From Anaeramoeba flamelloides (taxonomy: Eukaryota > Metamonada > Anaeramoebidae): a DNA stretch of 64,000 nt. The position numbers and the translations under genes were made by a program. Below, piece after piece: positions 25,201-34,055 of the stretch (its first letter is position 1; every line of letters begins with the position of its first letter). The notes below the pieces were generated by a model. That model was not told the DNA's origin and did not search any database. It saw nothing but the letters and a program-made list of their open reading frames with translations. The stretch spans positions 4,030,001 through 4,094,000 of the forward strand of contig JANTQA010000023.1 in the NCBI GenBank assembly GCA_027625915.1, written 5' to 3'.

Positions 25201-26680
25201 AAAGATCAACAACTTTTATGACAAATACCGATCCAGCATGGAGAAGTTGGACTTGACAGGCGCCACGCAATATAGCGACTACATCTTGAAAAAGTTCAAG
25301 GAGATCATCCAAAACATCGAAAAGTTGATCGACTATATCAAAAATGCGCTTGAAAAGCTTAAAAAGGAAGACGCCAACCATCCCGCAGTTTCACTTACCG
25401 AACAGGCACTCTTAGATTTGGACAACAAGTTACGCGAGATGAACTCGTCCTATGCCGAGAAATGCAACTACGCAATCAGGATGTCCAAAATTTACAACGT
25501 GATCATGAAGAGCGATGATCTGATCAAGGACGGGCAATCCATTTCTGATAACGCAGAGCATTCCGTAATCTCTGTCTCGGGCGCTGTTATGACCATGAAC
25601 TCCATGGAGTTTGGCGGACCCAAGTTACGAGGCCTGAGTATCATCACCATGTGGCCCACAATCATCGAATGGTTTGACCATGGATTGGGCAAGGTTAAGG
25701 AGGTTGCCAAATTGCGCCCAGACAACCACCCCGAATGCGACTTCTTGACCGACGTGCTCATCAACAGCAAAATCCTTGCTGAAGAGGAATACAAAAGCGT
25801 CACCAAGAAATACATCACCAAGAGCTGTAAAAACGAAAGCTACAAATATGCCCTGAAGCACTTGGACGCCTTCAAAAAGAATATGCCCAAGGAGGAATCA
25901 GACATCAAGAAATTCACCGAGATTTACGAAAAGGAGAAAAAATTGGCCGAAGAAAGACGCCAAAGAATCGAAGAGGAAAGGAAAAGAAAAATCGAGGAAG
26001 AAAAGCAACGATTGAAAAACATTGCCGACAAATTGGAAGAAGAATGGTTGAAGAGTTACGCCGATGGCGTCATCGAAACACCCACATCGGGTAACTGGAA
26101 ATACACCGCCGACGGTAACCTCAAATGCACAATGGGGACATACGTCAACCTCCACTACAGATGGGAAAAACGACACAACAACGGTAACATGGTCTGCGTC
26201 ACGGTCGACGACAAGGGCGGCAAAACTGGCTGGATCAATTTCGACGGATCCAAGATCATCGTCACCTCCCCACACGGCAGAGTGTACGTCTGCTCCATGG
26301 AGGGCACAAACTTGCTCCTCGACAAGCTCTCCAACGCAAAGGATCTCTACGCAAAGACAGTCGTCTCCGGTAACCCTCCTCCTCCAGTCGTTCTCTTTTG
26401 CGTGATGTTCACCAAATGCCAAGAATGGATCCATGACATCAACGTTGAATGGGAAAGACGAAAGCGCGAACAAGAAGAAAAAGAAAGAAGAAACAAATTC
26501 ATGAACGATAAAATCTGGAACTATGGTTCATGTAAAGTTTGCCACAGAGGACAAAACAATATTAGAGGTTGCATGAAATGTAAAGCTATTTGGTGCTCGG
26601 ACTGTATCAAAGGAAACTCTTATGGTACTTGCCCTTACTGTCACGCTTCCGTTTTTGATGTTGCTCACCATTTTATGTAA
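22217..26680 (+). CDS. Double-SKICH, helical-repeat, zinc-finger protein
   Basis: Intronless 1487-aa protein. Two SKICH-like domains open it (about residues 3-97 and 104-200), each with the hallmark (S/N)DW(L/I)GLFEV strand (32-40 and 134-142) followed by EFRYFxNN and a GKS turn. SKICH is the Ig-like fold of CALCOCO/NDP52, TAX1BP1 and some inositol phosphatases. Next come about seven degenerate 75-78-residue helical repeats (about 355-910) with recurring KYPE motifs and V-D-x-L-L-x-x-V-E-E-E-L-G motifs, an unassigned region, a charged helix (about 1240-1276, EERRQRIEEERKRKIEEEK), a beta-rich segment (about 1285-1400), and a C-terminal eight-cysteine zinc finger, C-x2-C-x9-C-x2-C-x4-C-x2-C-x8-C-x2-C (about 1438-1475). 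The zinc finger is RING/treble-clef-like, though the C4-C5 spacing is longer than in classical RING. A membrane-linked or autophagy-adaptor-like E3 role is inference. Codons are strongly G/C-ending except at the two ends. The start is the first ATG of the frame and opens straight into the SKICH domain. Confidence 0.9.
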   Translation: MESFTVKPLKVFQGDRVECRYKLASGQPCKPSDWLGLFEVDADNKTYKLQQPNRSARKSDNMWWTINFEPNPEKEYEFRYFPNNSYDLLGKSEPFKILKPVHETKMMIDFEAAETDTNIIIKWEHVEGSKAKSNDWIGLFEVTEEDNKKYKKYESLRSAKQKGDMNFRINFNVDPNKPDYEFRYFFNNGYDCIGKSKVFPITKKVDVNGIKRKMESLFDDMRIYSNQTHRQRINSTKGDLGDLYQQNKAGLEKSEAGRKVLEMFMQKMEEADKYAEEKFMAQDCDKYIREANNALSYATSYANNNPKRAFQYLGEAYDGAKPLLMDREKYSKFEKVAKFLKEYDEKVPEIEERAKKLQVKEQITYMQRPILSEIQYLQSYINQGHIVKLESIKENVLDSFGEFLDKFSEHELAKKTIEEVNEALNKIDIAIPQIKEKNEVEKVMREGNRLKDNLRPYLNQKAVERVKSIKDDLMMVVDPIRGKYPENEKLKKFLDEIDELLHLVEEELGALIIDLEVTKLMRPAIKCKEDLEHQLKVKSVERASESRKNLEEAVAELRVKYPEYEKSKNFLQQVDKLLSTVEEELGEMIKQREITKYSRLVQSSLDSVQPYINQRAVQRVLALKEELISDSQWLRKYPKDDKAQKMVEKVDATLEKIQKELGEMIATLAIDKIAPHITDYVKKLEHCINSKSLNRIQIYQKELQEYIERLEEYDKWEKAQVSLKEGKAMITRLTEEMGDLLAAKEIDSHKNKITNALKLFTIEIEKPEEVVNYDQVLSKKEYLIECIAPIKEKYSEHTLAQDLLTSVNEALDKCEQSIGPKIAKITIDKIVDKITPLRKLFDETAKSGNKQGASTYLQKILIFIYPLRIQYPGEARDMLHEYDQLYEEYPAELTKFQLNEINNTIDGLQKEWESNEDKQLNGNFLVTINRKSAKIRKSYLYYPKVSDFCLILDFSNYAVTGRIPNQEEIFPIFEVSWRTPGGIRTPLNDINERSKKINNFYDKYRSSMEKLDLTGATQYSDYILKKFKEIIQNIEKLIDYIKNALEKLKKEDANHPAVSLTEQALLDLDNKLREMNSSYAEKCNYAIRMSKIYNVIMKSDDLIKDGQSISDNAEHSVISVSGAVMTMNSMEFGGPKLRGLSIITMWPTIIEWFDHGLGKVKEVAKLRPDNHPECDFLTDVLINSKILAEEEYKSVTKKYITKSCKNESYKYALKHLDAFKKNMPKEESDIKKFTEIYEKEKKLAEERRQRIEEERKRKIEEEKQRLKNIADKLEEEWLKSYADGVIETPTSGNWKYTADGNLKCTMGTYVNLHYRWEKRHNNGNMVCVTVDDKGGKTGWINFDGSKIIVTSPHGRVYVCSMEGTNLLLDKLSNAKDLYAKTVVSGNPPPPVVLFCVMFTKCQEWIHDINVEWERRKREQEEKERRNKFMNDKIWNYGSCKVCHRGQNNIRGCMKCKAIWCSDCIKGNSYGTCPYCHASVFDVAHHFM

Positions 26681-27071
26681 TTCATATAGAATATATTTTA
26701 TATTCATGCTTATTTACCACCCCTATTTTTCTTTAAAAGTACTCACAATCTTCTAATTTTTTAGTTAATAATTTTCAATAAATGAAAATTATCATTTTTT
26801 TAAAGAGCTGAATTTACATTAAATAAAATCTAAATTTTTTTTAATTTTTTTGTTTTTTCATTTTCATTGTAAATTTTTTTTCATTTTATTTTTCTTTTTC
26901 TTATTTTTTTTAATTTCTTGAGATTTGTGATTTGAAGTAAATAAAGTTATTTTTCGAAATATTCATTCTAAAAATAATTCATTAGATAAAGATTTTTGCA
27001 ACAAAAACTATCGAAATAATCAGATTAAATCATTTGAGACTGGTTTGGACTTTTTTGTAAATTTGCTGCTA

Positions 27072-27468
27072 CAGTCAATCCAAAGCTACTGTGATATTTT
27101 ATGAAGATCAAAATTTGAGGTTGATATAAATTTCTAAAAAGTTCAATATGAGAATAAGAAAGTTCATATTTAAAAAAAAATTACTAAATGAGCCAATATT
27201 CAAGAATTTTTTCTGATTTTCAAAAAATAAATTTTCAGAACCCAAAATGACTCTATACATCAAAAATTCAGTAATAAACTACATAAAATTTCCTATGAAA
27301 AAGGAAGAAATTCTTAGATCACATTAAAAGAATACATTTCATATAAACTCATTTGTGGAACAATATTTTCAAAATAAGTTTTCTTATTCTTATATTCTTA
27401 GATTTAAAAATCTTTATGAACATCAAATTTTGATATTGATAAAATTTCACGGAGCCTTGGAAAAGCTG
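27072..27468. mobile_element. MITE (TTCCAAGGCTACC family), copy 1
   Basis: The ends are inverted copies of a sequence like CAGTCAATCCAAAGCTACTG (left) and CCTTGGAAAAGCTG (right), continuing inward as ATCAAAATTTGA-type arms and GAATAAGAAAG. TA is present at the left tip. It aligns over its length with copy 2 at 27854. No coding capacity. Confidence 0.65.
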
Positions 27469-27853
27469 AATTTTTCTATTTTTACAACAGATAATCTTTT
27501 ACATCACTAAAAATAACAATAAAAACAAACACAAACTTTATATTTTAAATATAAATAAAATAAATAAAACAGTAATAAAAACAAATTTAAAATCGAAATT
27601 AGAGAATTTAAAAAATTGTTACAAAATACTTTTTAATTTTTTCATTAGAAGAAAATATTGAACAATAAAAAAAAGTTAATGCCCCATTAGATAAAAGTAT
27701 GAAATTTTATTATTAATAATTGTTATTTTTCTTTTATTGAAGACATCATTTTAATTCTTTCAATTTTTTCATTTTGACTGAACTTTTTGATTGAATTAAA
27801 CCATCTGCAATTCATGTAACATATTCTTTTTCTTTTCTTTTCTTTTTTATTTA

Positions 27854-28255
27854 CAGTCTTTCCAAGGCTACCGCAAATTTTTATATGAATCAAATTTTGA
27901 TACTGATATCAATTTATAAAAAGTTGAATATTAGAATAAGAAAGTTCATATTGAAAATATTTTTTCATAAATGAGTTGATATGAAAAATATTCTTTTAAT
28001 GTGATCGAAAAAGATTTTGGAAATTTTAAGAGTAAATTTTAAGTCGTTTCTCAACATATTTACAAGATAATAAGTCCTTTTAAGATTTTAAAATTTATTG
28101 TTCTGTAATCACAAAAATTTATTGAATATTAGCTAATTCAAATTTTTTTTTTTTTCAATATCAACTTCCTTATCCACATACTCAACTTTATAAAAATCTA
28201 TATGAACATCAAATTTTGATATTGATAAAATTTCATGGTAGCCTTGGAACAGCCG
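27854..28255. mobile_element. MITE (TTCCAAGGCTACC family), copy 2
   Basis: 402-bp element whose ends CAGTCTTTCCAAGGCTACCG and GGTAGCCTTGGAACAGCCG are inverted repeats, extended inward for about 70 bp. It is flanked by TA on both sides (27852-27853 and 28256-28257), as for Tc1/mariner-like MITEs. It lies only about 385 bp from copy 1 in the same region. Confidence 0.75.
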
Positions 28256-28792
28256 TAAAACACCTTTTTTATTTGAAACACAAGTTTATTATATAGAAAA
28301 GTTTCATCTCACAATCTTTTAAGTCTAATTACACACGAATAATAAACTCTAATATACTTGAAAAATACCCAAAAGAGAGAAATGTGTGCTATAAAAATTT
28401 CTGATCTTCGAAACTTTTGACATTAAAATTCTATCTTGGAAAGCTGAAAATAGTTTTATAAAAATAAGAGTTTCTGAACAATGAAACTAAATAATATTTA
28501 TTTTAAAAGTACATCTTGGGAAAAGATAATTTTCAGTCAAAAAATGTGTTTTTCGTCATAATACTAAATCCCATAATTAATGCAATTTCAATAATTCTTA
28601 ATAAATACAGGATATTTTTATAAAAAATTTTTAAAAATTATAATCCAAAATTTACTTTTTTAAAATCAATAAATATACTTTTAGATCAATTTATTCAAAG
28701 AGTGAAGTGTTAATATGCTCAAATTAGAATACACTACTAAATTTTAATAAAAAAAATTATAAACTAAAATTCATAATTATCCACAAAGTTAA

Positions 28793-29300
28793 ACCAGTGC
28801 AAACAACCACAATAATACAATTTCATTCAAATTGGAAATAAATTTGGAGTTTTATAGAATATGAAAAATCATTTTTTCATCTTTTCGTTTTTTTTTCATT
28901 TCACTTCTTGAATTACACAACTTGTTTCAGTCGATCGAAAAACTTTCAACTATTGATTTTAGGTAAGAATCTAGTTGTTCAAAATAGAAGAACCCCAATA
29001 AATTATTTTAGTAATATCGAGCCATTGATAGATCAATATTCCTAATAGAATTTCAACAAATTTACTAATATATTTTATTGTTTTGTTCTATCCCAAAAAT
29101 TTTAAATAAACCCTTGATTTATTTGTAATGGTAATTATTTATTTATTGTTTTGTGAGTATTGTAATTTATAATAAATTGTTAACATTTCAATTAATGAAA
29201 TGGTTCTAATTTGGTATTTCTTTGAGAATTGATTAAATAAGTTTTTTTTTTTGCAAATCGAATTTTTATGTGTTAAAAATTTTGAATTAGTGTTTATATT
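28793..29300 (+). repeat. Dispersed repeat, shorter copy
   Basis: Second copy of the repeat at 17913-18612, same orientation, with landmarks AATAATACAATTTCATTCAA, CAGTCGATCGAAAAACTTTC, GATAGATCAATATTCCTAAT and GGTATTTCTTTGAGAATTGA. It lacks about 150 bp found in the first copy. No terminal repeats or coding capacity are visible. Confidence 0.7.
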
Positions 29301-30695
29301 CAAAATGAAGTAAAAAAAAAAGTAGAAAAAGAAATTTATTTAAATACATCCAAACAATTTTTCTTCCCTTATCCCTAAAAAAACTAAAAAGAATCGGAAA
29401 TTGTGAAAAAAAGTATAATACGTACATAATAAGAGAATTAAAATGGCAAAATTACCTAAAAAAGTATTAAGTGGCATTTATCAAACACAAACAAAATAAA
29501 ACCTTATTAAGAGTTAATTTTTTATTATTATTTTTTTTTTTTGTAATTTCTTATTTTACTTTTGAAATGGACGATTTAGCATCATAAAAGCACTATTCTA
29601 ATTTGATTTATATTTTCGAAACGACAATTTCACAAATTTACAATATAAAACAATGCAACAATTCCAATTATTTTTATTAATAATGGAATTAGTTCTTGAA
29701 AATTATTTATCATATTTTTATTTAATTTGGAAAGTATGAATTTAGAAAGAAAATTTTGTATTTTGATTTTATTTTGAATTAATAATATTTCAATTCTAAT
29801 ATCAAACAATAAAATTAATGGAAGACTAGATGATTAAATAAATCTAAATTTGATTGAAGTTAAAAAAAAAATAATAATCAATGAAATTCAGATTTGGTTT
29901 ATTAAAAATTCTCATTCTTAAGGATATAGTCACTTATTGTGATTTTGATACATAGCCAAGTTATTGTTTATGATTTAAATGGATATTACATAATTGTTCT
30001 TCTTTTGATTGGCAAAATTTGAATAACAAAAAAAAAATTTCTATTCGATTTCTTTGTTAAAAAATCCAATTGAATAAAAAAAAGTTTGAAAGAGTTCTCA
30101 ATTTCAAAAAATCAAAATTTAAAAAAAAAAAATGCATCTTTTCTCATTTAATATTTCCAAATGGTTAAATTTCTTGAATTTTAAAACAAATTGCTTTCTT
30201 AAAGTTGGCAAACAATTTAATTTGATTTAATATGATTTGTAGTTATTTGGTAACCCTCTAAATTTGACAAAGTAGGGATTTTTTTTAACATTCTTGGGAT
30301 ATAAAATAACTCATTTGAAAAGGAAAAAAAAATGAAAGATAAAAATCTTCAAGACTGTGAAAAGTACGAAAACTCAACACTTCAAAACCAAGACATAGTT
30401 GTTTTCAAAATAATAATTCATAGTTATTCTAATTGAAGACCAAGTGTCGCTGTTGGGTGCTTTTTTCTAAAAATTTTCTCATATTACATTATTGGTATTT
30501 TGAGATCCATCGTCCATTGCTTTTTGTTTAGCTTTTGATTAGTATTAGGCACTCATAAAATTGCAATAATTTTTTTTTTTCCATTTCATAAATTTTTATT
30601 TTTTTTTTTGTGTAATAAATCGGCCCTCGAAGTTTGAAAAAAGCCATAACAATTTTCGAAATAAGTTAAAAAAAATAAAATAAAAAAATATTTTC

Positions 30696-30711
30696 AATAA
30701 TACTATATTTT
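30696..30711. repeat. LINE target-site duplication, left copy
   Basis: AATAATACTATATTTT, repeated exactly at 32548-32563 directly after the poly(A) run of the LINE. The first one or two A residues of the right copy could belong to the tail. Confidence 0.85.
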
Positions 30712-30789
30712 ATTTTTTTTATCCTTTTCTTTACTCCTCAAATCTTTATTATTATTATTATTATTATTTTTTTTTTCAAAAAAATTACA

Positions 30790-31335
30790 ATGCAAAGAAA
30801 TAACAACATAAAACTATTCATGACCAACCTGCCCAGAAAATATTCTGTTGATTTATTAATACAGAAAATTACAAATTGGATAGGCACCACGCCAAATGTT
30901 CAAATATTACAAAACAAAAAAAATCCAAACAACGGGCTAGCAATCATTACTTCAATTACTCATGAACAAGCCAATATGTTGAAACAAAATGCAATGGAAA
31001 ATACATTCCAAAATCGCCAACTAAAAGTTTCCAACTACGTTCAAAAAAGAAGAAATACCCAAACAAAAAACAAAAATAAATATAATATAAATAAAGCAAA
31101 AAATGAAAAATTAAATTCTATATATCAAGTAATGGTCCAATTTGGATTAAAACCTAATGAAGACAAAACAGAAATTACTCAAGATTTATCAAAAATTAAA
31201 TATTTGGGAATTTATTTGGAAAAAATTTCACATTTAGTCTATAACCAAAAAAGGCAAAAAGAAACTTATAATAGTTCTAAACAATTATTCAATAATAATT
31301 TATTAACAAATAATTTAAAAAATAAGATTATTTAA
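30790..31335 (+). pseudogene. LINE ORF remnant: RRM-like plus RT fragment
   Basis: 181-codon open frame inside the LINE. Residues about 6-82 have the beta-alpha-beta-beta-alpha-beta hydrophobic pattern of the RRM found in L1-type ORF1 proteins. Residues about 115-181 are reverse-transcriptase sequence with N-E-D-K-T-E and KYLGIYLEK. The direct join reflects a large internal deletion, so no functional product is expected. The sequence continues in another frame after 31335. Confidence 0.8.
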
Positions 31336-31383
31336 ATCTTTTATATTAAGTCAATTAACATATGGATTAGAAATATATAATTA

Positions 31384-31582
31384 CAGTCAGTTTCACTTTT
31401 AAGACACAAACTTTCTACGAAATTTAAGGCACAAAAAAAAATCTCAAATTAAGGCACATGATTTCAAATTCTAGTAAAATAATTTGTGAAAATTAAAATT
31501 CTAAAAAATTGTGCCTTAATTTGAGATTTTTTTGTGCCTTAAATTTCGTTGAAAGTTTGTGCCTTAAATGTGAAACTGACTG
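31384..31582. mobile_element. Palindromic MITE A inserted in the LINE
   Basis: 199-bp element, CAGTCAGTTTCACTTTTAAG at the left and its near-exact complement (GTGAAACTGACTG) at the right, flanked by TA (31382-31383 and 31583-31584). Each arm is about 75 bp and contains the word AAGGCACAAA or its complement up to three times. The loop is about 50 bp. It has no coding capacity. The ends and the TA fit a Tc1/mariner-type MITE. Confidence 0.9.
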
Positions 31583-31634
31583 TATAAAATAGCAACCCTA
31601 AACTATTTAAACTCTTGGATTAATACATGTATTA

Positions 31635-31832
31635 CAGTCAGTTTCACTTTTAAGGCACAAACTTTCAACGAAATTTAAGGCACAATAAAAATCTCAAATT
31701 AAGGCACAAAATTTTGTATTCTAGTAAAATAAATTGCAAAAATTAAAAATTCCAAATTTTGTGCCTTAATTTGTAATTTTTTTGTGCCTTAAATTTCGTT
31801 GAAAGTTTGTGCCTTAAAAGTGAAACTGACTG
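31635..31832. mobile_element. Palindromic MITE B inserted in the LINE
   Basis: 198-bp second copy of the same palindromic element, 52 bp downstream of copy A, flanked by TA (31633-31634 and 31833-31834). The arms match copy A almost base for base while the loop differs more. LINE protein sequence resumes directly after it (EICKINRNTPILIYKTE), showing insertion into a pre-existing LINE. Confidence 0.9.
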
Positions 31833-32547
31833 TACTGAAATCTGCAAAATAAACAGAAACACACCAATTCTTATTTATAAAACAGAATTTAAATTCGAAA
31901 ATTTGGTAATATCAATCAATAAAAAGAAATTCAAATTCAAAAATAAATTAAAAGAATTATCTCTACCCTATCTGGAAAAATTAATAAAATTTAATCAAAG
32001 AATAAACAATAAAATTAACTGGAAGTCGGAGAGTTTAAACCTTCTTAAAAAGGAAATTTATAATTATAATTATAATGAGTTGTTGAATTCTACCAGTTGG
32101 AAGGTACAAAAATATTTCGCAATAATTAAAAAACCAAAAAAATTTATTTATTAATCAAAGATATTTAAGTTATCCATCAAGTTCAACAATTCTAAAATTC
32201 AGAACATTTACCAACTGCTTAAATAGATATTATTATGTAATAAATAAAAATTCAAATAAATTTTGTCCTTTATGTTTAAAATATGAACATAAGGAAATAA
32301 TAGAAAATATTTATCACTTTTTATGGGTATGTCCTTCATATGAAAAAGATAGATTAATTTTTCTGAAGAAGTTAAAAAAATTAAATTTTAATGAAATAAT
32401 TTTAAATCATGATAGCTTAAAATTATTTTCGTTAATTAATAATCGTGAAATCTATGATTTTACACTTAAATTTCTGAAAGGGAATTTAAGTGTAAAGGGC
32501 ACTTAGAGTGTAATCTACACTTCCTCCTCAATAAAAAAAAAAAAAAA

Positions 32548-32563
32548 AATAATACTATATTTT
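32548..32563. repeat. LINE target-site duplication, right copy
   Basis: AATAATACTATATTTT immediately after the LINE poly(A) run, identical to 30696-30711. Confidence 0.85.
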
Positions 32564-33590
32564 GTTTTCACAAATTTTTTAGACTTTTATTCAAAAAAGC
32601 CATTCTAACAATTTAAATTATTTTTTAATAGTAAAAAAATAGATTTAAAATTTTTGAGGATATAATTCCTTAATTCCTACATATCTTTAAGAAAATTTTA
32701 TTTGAAAAAAACAAATTTTAGATCAAAATAAAAACACATATTCTTCTGATAAATTATTTAAAATAACTAATAAACTTTAATATAATAAACTAGGGTTCTT
32801 TAAAAAATACCAAGATTTCTCAATACTGTTATTTTCTAATTAATAAATGATAATTTGTTTTTCAAGTTCCCAGATATTGGTTCAGTAAATTGGTTCAAAA
32901 AATCCCAAGAACATCATAAGATCACTTGATAACAAAAGTATTGTGATTTAATTTAACGTTTTATTGATTGGATTGTGAGATAAAATTTATTTTTCTTAAA
33001 TTTAATATAACAGTAAGTTGAATATTTTAATTTTTTTGGTTTTAAAAAAGAATTGTCTTAAAAAAAAAATCACTAAATTAAAATTACTGTTAATAAAGGC
33101 TTGTCATATTTTATCAACAAGGACAGAAATAGTCATAAACAAAGTAATTACCTCAATAATATATGAAAAAAAATTCAATAAAATGTTTTCTTTAACAGAA
33201 AAAATTCAACAAAAACAAGGGATCCATTTTTAAAAAATTTTCTTATTGAATTTTCTTTAGTTAGACAAATTTTTTATTACTTCTGATTAACAGAATTTCT
33301 AAATTCTATCATGTCCGAAATAACATATTTTAAATTTTTTTCTGGTTCTTGTGAAACTATTCACTTCATGATAATTATTTTTTCTGGAAACCAACCACAA
33401 TTCAAAATCCAAAATGGCTATTGTTGTCACCTTATTTTAATAATTTTTAAATCTACACCATTGTTAAACCCAACCAACAAACCACACCTCAAATACAAAA
33501 CCTTATTTATCTGAATTATAAATCTAATAAGAAAATTATTAGTTTAAATTCGAAAATTATTCATTTTTATTCAAATTCTTAATTCTTCAA
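32564..33590. other. Gene-free spacer with one small MITE
   Basis: AT-rich spacer between the LINE and the first Arg-rich gene. It contains a 188-bp MITE (32826-33013). Short ORFs at 33018-33233 and 33311-33514 look like chance readings. The promoter of the gene starting at 33591 should lie at the right end but shows no diagnostic element. Confidence 0.55.
32826..33013. mobile_element. Small MITE (CTGTTAT ends), copy a
   Basis: CTGTTAT and ATAACAG form the tips, each flanked by TA (32824-32825 and 33014-33015). The interior aligns with the element at 34997-35190: similar TTTTCYAATTAAYAAATGA stretch, CAAGTT-CCCA-ATATT, AAAAAATCCCA and GAGATAAAATTT. The short terminal repeat makes this weaker than the other MITE calls. 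Confidence 0.5.
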
Positions 33591-34055
33591 ATGTACTCTG
33601 ACGAAGAACAAACAAATTCTAAACTAACTGATGTTATTGATAAACTTATTCGAGAAGAAAACAAAGAACAAGGTAATAACTCACGTTTTTCAAATAACAA
33701 AAAGAAAAGATACCGTATAAGGATTGGCGGTCGTGGCCGGGGAAGAAGTACATACTCAAGATCACCAAACCCAAGATACACACCAATCCCACGGTATCCA
33801 CCAAGAAGGGGTTATCGTGACAGCTCAAGAAGGCCAAGGGAGTATGACCGATTCATTACTTATGCAAACGATAATATTGTTATCCGAAAAGGCTTAAGAA
33901 CAAGAACAAGATCACCAAGACTAGTAAGACCAAACACCAGAAAAAAACTTGTAATAAAATCATTTGGAAGAGGTAAAAGAACAGTCGACGAAGAAAAATC
34001 ATCTGTTTGTTATTTACATTTATTTCTTTCTTTTTTTCTTTTTTTGTTTACGTAA
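33591..34055 (+). CDS. Arg-rich RNA-binding protein, possible mRNA-export adaptor
   Basis: 154-codon open frame. An acidic, helical N-terminus (SKLTDVIDKLIREENKEQ, residues about 9-26) is followed by a basic Arg/Gly/Ser/Tyr/Pro core (IRIGGRGRGR, SRSPNPRY, PRRGYRDSSRR, RTRTRSPRLVRP), then KKLVIKSFGRGKRTVDEEK. A short L-x-x-(V/I)-(I/L)-D-x-(L/I)-I helix before an Arg-rich region resembles the UAP56-binding motif of ALYREF/UIF-type export adaptors; this is a suggestion from layout, not an identification. The last about 17 residues (LHLFLSFFLFLF) look like translated poly-T intron, so the true 3' end may be spliced. A GTAAAAG donor follows TTTGGAAGAG near 33979 and a TTTTAG acceptor lies at 34225-34230. 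The SRSP and TRSP dipeptides could be SR-kinase targets. Confidence 0.6.
   Translation: MYSDEEQTNSKLTDVIDKLIREENKEQGNNSRFSNNKKKRYRIRIGGRGRGRSTYSRSPNPRYTPIPRYPPRRGYRDSSRRPREYDRFITYANDNIVIRKGLRTRTRSPRLVRPNTRKKLVIKSFGRGKRTVDEEKSSVCYLHLFLSFFLFLFT

Larger units (their letters stand above)
26681..30711. other. Gene-free region with MITEs and a dispersed repeat
   Basis: AT-rich DNA downstream of the SKICH gene (an AATAAA lies near 26777). It holds two related 400-bp MITEs (27.07-27.47 and 27.85-28.26 kb) and the shorter copy of a dispersed repeat (28.79-29.30 kb), and ends at a target-site duplication (30696-30711) of the LINE that follows. No gene is supported. Confidence 0.6.
30712..32547 (+). 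mobile_element. Internally deleted LINE with both ends and TSD
   Basis: The element begins with a short 5' leader, then an ATG at 30790 opening an RRM-like ORF: IKLFMTNLPRKYSVDLLIQK, then NGLAIITSITHEQA. The ORF jumps directly to late reverse-transcriptase sequence (GLKPNEDKTEITQDLSKIKY, LGIYLEK; later QLTYGLEIY in another frame). Most of the endonuclease and polymerase domains are absent. After two MITE insertions come more C-terminal sequence (ELSLPYLEKLIKFNQR) and a C-x2-C ... H-x4-C knuckle (CPLCLKYEHKE, YHFLWVCPSYEKDR) in a shifted frame, then CCTCCTCAATAAA and poly(A) at about 32531-32547. It is flanked by a 16-bp duplication. This is a dead, non-autonomous copy. RRM-then-RT order is typical of L1-like LINEs; the exact clade is uncertain. 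Confidence 0.85.

Noticed and set aside
22320-26405. Overlapping plus-strand ORFs within the SKICH gene
   Set aside because: Frame-shifted shadows of the 1487-codon frame, with composition set by that gene's codons.
22276-26473. Long antisense ORFs (up to 273 codons) opposite the SKICH gene
   Set aside because: They arise because the G/C-ending codons of the real gene remove stop codons on the other strand. Their products are Ser/Leu/Val/Phe-rich mirror readings with no domain.
31807-32154. 115-codon ORF as an independent gene
   Set aside because: Its first ten codons read through the right end of MITE B and the rest is LINE C-terminal sequence, so it is a transposon remnant.
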